64,000 nt of DNA from Sisyra terminalis. Lineage: Eukaryota; Arthropoda; Insecta; Neuroptera; Sisyridae. The stretch is taken from assembly GCA_958496175.1 (NCBI GenBank), contig OY292276.1:52589080-52653079 (forward strand), written 5' to 3'. Each line of letters opens with the position of its first letter. Positions within the stretch are counted from its first letter, which is position 1. The position numbers and the translations under genes were made by a program. The notes under the pieces are model-generated. The model ran no database searches. It was given only the letters and a program-made list of their open reading frames with translations, and had not been told where the DNA came from. This document shows, one piece after another, positions 60,830-64,000 of the stretch.

Positions 60830-61090
60830 TACCCGACTAAAAATAACTTTAGGAATGCCTTAGATATGCATCAAGCCCTTATTGGGTTCTAATGGGGCAC
60901 GCACATTTGGGAAATCTTTAGTGGATCCCCAATAGGGAAATCCCAATTGGGACCCAAATGATGGCGCCAATGAGGCATGCCCAATAGGAAATTCCTCGTT
61001 GGTGTCTTATTGGGATTGCCGAATGAGGACCTTATTAAGCTGAGGCCCAATGAAGCCCCATTGGGCTTACTTGAAATATCTAGTCGGGTA
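60830..61090. mobile_element. MITE (261 bp) with perfect 10-bp terminal inverted repeats
   Basis: TACCCGACTA at 60830 and TAGTCGGGTA at 61081 bound a G/C-richer body full of alternating cccaat/attggg words (aatggggc, cccattgggctta). These can fold in many registers. Related words occur at 34965-35420. No target duplication recognised and no coding sequence. Confidence 0.8.
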
Positions 61091-62795
61091 TCTGAAATTT
61101 GGAAAAAAATATAGTAAATAAGTTTTCGATAGTTTAAAAATGATGACTAAAAAGAAAAGTGTAGGAAACCCCTATAGAAAGCCCAAGAAAGGTATTTGGA
61201 CCAATTTTTCGAGGATACTAAAAAGATAAATTCGCACTTCAAATTTTAACTTTCTATGTCTTTATTTGTGAATAAAGCGAAAAAAATGATAAACCAAAAA
61301 ATATGTTTTTCTTAACAATGAGAGGAACAATTTGAATGAAATTTGGACATATTATGAAAGTATATAAAGGCTATACTCATAAAAGTAAGTCTTTAATCTT
61401 CATTATAACTTTGAAGCCAATGATTTCTCTACTTCTCTGCTCAGATGACTAATTGTAAAATAATTACTAAAGTTTAATTTTATATATGTTTTCTATGAAC
61501 AATTTACAACGTGTACAAAGTGCGATTGTCTTAGGAAAATGTCCATGGAATTTTGAAGTTTGTGTCTTGTGACGTCATTTTTATACCGGACCAAATAGGA
61601 GCTTGCTAAATTTCGAATTTGCCGTTATTTTGTGCATTTTTAAATTATTTCTTTTGGATATTACCTTAGAACATTTATTAAACCTTTTTACCATTAGCTT
61701 TAGTGGTAAAATCCTCCATGTATAGAATAATTGTTATTAGTAATATTAACTATTTTAGTAAGTTTTCCTTATATCTAAACTTAGAGTAAAGGTAAATAAA
61801 TATGGCACTGATCATGAAATACACTTTCATTCCAAATCATGCATGGAATTTGAAGGAAAGTTATTTATAATCACTATCATTTTTGTTCTTTTTAAATTCC
61901 CGTTATTTTCATTGAAGAAAGAAAACCACATAGTTGAACATAAAAATAGTGAATTATATAACAACCATAAAATTAATAATGTACTTCTACATTTATCTTA
62001 ACATTAAATTAATTACAAATGATATCAAAAATTATATCTATTGGTACACATAATGATAATTGCAATCGTTAGAATTCCCTAGTAACCCAAGAAAAATTCA
62101 TTGGTTCGAAACATTGATAAAATAAAAATTTTCACAAACATTTAATATTTAATCTCAATTCTATCCACAAATATTTACTTCATTATTATTTTAATCAATT
62201 CAAATAATTGTTCAATAGTTATTTACGATATTGGTGAAAATAACAATGACCAAAACTAATTTATTTTGATCCAAAATAATTATATTTTCATTAATTTTAT
62301 CCAAAAATTTTAATTGTAAATGTAACAATTGATAATTTTCAATGCAAATTTGTTGGAATAAGGAAACAAATTTGAAATGACTTAACTTTTGGGTTGGCAA
62401 TTTTGTAATTGTCGAAATTAACATATTTTATTATACAATAATTGCGTTTATTAAACAATTATTTGTGTGTTCGTTAGGAATATATGATATAATTGATTCA
62501 TAAAGAGATTACTTTTAATGACTCCTTATATTTATATTTTTTTATGTTTTATTTAAAAATAGACTGCGATGAGTTTTAATTAATTATGAATACATTGCGA
62601 TGTATAAATAGATCTTTATTCTGACCAAATAAGCGTTTAATTTATACTTTTTTTTTCTGTATTCGAAAGAAAATTGCGAAATTCAGCCGACTGCTGTACA
62701 CTTGTTTCTCGGTTATCGTATTCCCATATCTTGATCATAGTTTATGCATTATATAATGATGAATGTTTCTTGTTTTTTTTTTGGATTTTATATAG
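61091..62795. other. End of intron 2, no other feature seen
   Basis: A/T-rich with long low-complexity runs. It ends in the T-rich acceptor of the third exon. Confidence 0.4.
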
Positions 62796-63690
62796 TAAAT
62801 CAACCAAAGATTAGAGAGAAAGAAGAATGGCGCTTTCTAAATTCATCAAGAAGCACAAATATGTCATGCAGTTGTGGAAAGAAAAATCACGACAAATGCA
62901 ATATTGTGCGTGGTGGTAACAAGTCTGTTTCTCAAGTAATTAGTTTCATTGATGCAAATATGATTTACAAGAATGCAGTATCAATGGAGAACATCTTTAC
63001 GAGTGATACAATAGATTCTGCCAATCTTGCAACGGAAAGTTCGCCTCTGTTAAGTAGAATTATCACGGAGAGTCAACATACAACGAGCAATGAATCGGGT
63101 ATATCAATGACATGTGATAAATCTCAATATAACGAACAAAACCAAAGTGAACAAAATGTTAGTACCGACGAGGAGTCGGTTGTGATATCAAATCGAACAT
63201 TGGACACCAGTGACATATTCGGTGAAAAATGTACCAATCTATCGAATTCATTAAACCAAAGAGATGAGGAGTCGAATGGTAGTTATGGTAGTCAGGATCT
63301 CGATGAATCTAGTTCGACGTTAATCCTGTCGACGGGCAAAGATTCAACGGTGAAATTAAACTGTGATAATGTACGAAAATCGATTGACGGCTTGTTGGAT
63401 ACCGAGGTAACGAGCAAGTTTGAACGGTTGTCGTTGAAGTTTGCATCGAAGGGACACAAGGCCCGGCGTGAATATCTCGAGTCGTTCATTAATGAAAAGC
63501 CACAATTAGATTTATATTCGGTGGCGGGTAAGAGTAAAGTTGTTGTGGAAAGGCCGATGTCGTCGAAATTGAATAGGAGCGACCCTTGTTTACATTCACC
63601 AGGAGCATACGAACCACATTTGGGGTCGCGCCCTCGAAGACAACGGCGTCCTCCTGCAGCACCTCTGCCCCGTAGGCGCTTCTCTGTTTG
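62796..63690 (+). CDS. Third coding exon (residue 424 onward) of the disordered-protein gene, continues outside the window
   Basis: The exon begins after a strong T-rich acceptor (attttatatag at 62795). It takes in one base from the previous exon (a+ta) and is open to a donor tg/gtaaga at 63690, leaving two bases over. It encodes about 298 residues. The sequence begins with a short Cys cluster, MSCSCG followed by NHDKC (from about residue 446), then a long Ser/Asn/Glu-rich tract. A charged, probably helical segment FERLSLKF..KARREYLESF follows, and the exon ends in an Arg/Pro-rich stretch finishing RRRFSV, a PKA-type basic site. Codons match exon 1. If the gene has an alternative promoter, ATG 62861 could serve as a start. 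No family recognised; the remaining exons lie beyond 64000. Confidence 0.8.
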
Positions 63691-64000
63691 GTAAGAGACT
63701 TCAATATCTATTTGGTAACCAGGGACGAACTGGGGTGTTAAAATGACCTGGATGTTTTAGTGTGTAAAGCACACAATATGGTGTTTAACTCTTATCAAAA
63801 AGAGCTTTTATATTTCGTATGTTCTTTTCTATCCTCCGGATAATGTGTATGCAAAATTTTATAATGATGGGTTGAGTATTTTAGGGTTAGATGCGTAACA
63901 AACAAACAAATGCACAATTCCATTTATAATATTAGTTAAGATAATAAAAGTATTTTTACTCATGGATTGAAAAACTATATCCTTAAGACGAACTGGGGTG
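63691..64000 (+). other. Start of intron 3
   Basis: It begins with the donor gtaaga and is A/T-rich to the window edge. A short direct repeat, gacgaactggggtg, occurs at 63723 and again at 63987. No acceptor with an open exon follows inside the window. Confidence 0.5.

Larger units (their letters stand above)
55209..62795 (+). other. Intron 2 (about 7.6 kb)
   Basis: It is bounded by gtaggt at 55209 and a long T-rich tract ending tatatag at 62795. It hosts the composite foldback cluster with nested hammerhead insertions, a more complex island at 58640-58985 and a G/C-rich MITE at 60830. Apart from these it is plain A/T-rich intron. Confidence 0.55.

Noticed and set aside
63489..63704. Minus-strand frame opposite the end of exon 3
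   Set aside because: Shadow of the coding exon; it runs across the plus-strand donor and lacks its own signals.

Overview
The window looks like a piece of a repeat-rich, very AT-rich invertebrate nuclear genome, most likely an insect. The support is long A/T-rich introns with GT..AG signals, a CAAAATG translation-start context, mariner/hAT-type miniature transposons, tRNA-derived SINEs and Penelope-type hammerhead motifs. Nothing looks bacterial, plasmid or viral. I cannot name the species.

The only well-supported gene runs on the + strand through the right half. Three exons join with matching phases: 39682-40740 (phase 0 out), 54998-55208 (phase 0 in, 1 out) and 62796-63690 (one base carried in, two carried out). 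Together they encode the first 721 residues of a Ser/Thr-rich, apparently disordered protein that continues past the right edge. It has two RTYSDS motifs and a basic KARREYL segment. I do not recognise the family. The introns are about 14.3 and 7.6 kb. The left 39 kb has no convincing coding exon. Two stretches of more complex, G/C-richer sequence (about 21950-22720 and 58640-58985) may be promoters or non-coding exons.

Most of the rest is repeats: tandem duplications (a 170-bp pair, a 5-copy ~400-bp array, and 228-, 271-, 286-, 328- and ~401-bp pairs), MITEs with recognisable ends, two tRNA-derived SINE copies, mariner-like fragments, and several long foldback (inverted-repeat) elements.

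The most interesting signal is a set of hammerhead-ribozyme-like motifs inside these repeats. At least five families with unrelated stem-II hairpins share the core CTGANGA..GAAA. In each, a short palindrome (ACGT, ACGCGT or ATACGTAT) lies exactly where stem III should be, followed by an NUH cleavage triplet, and the flanks pair as stem I. The best copy (56789-56837) has three complete stems and sits in a ~106-bp insertion nested in a foldback whose two arms each carry another hammerhead in opposite orientations. Hammerheads in Penelope-like elements are established knowledge. Their placement in opposed arms of small foldback elements is what merits a second look.
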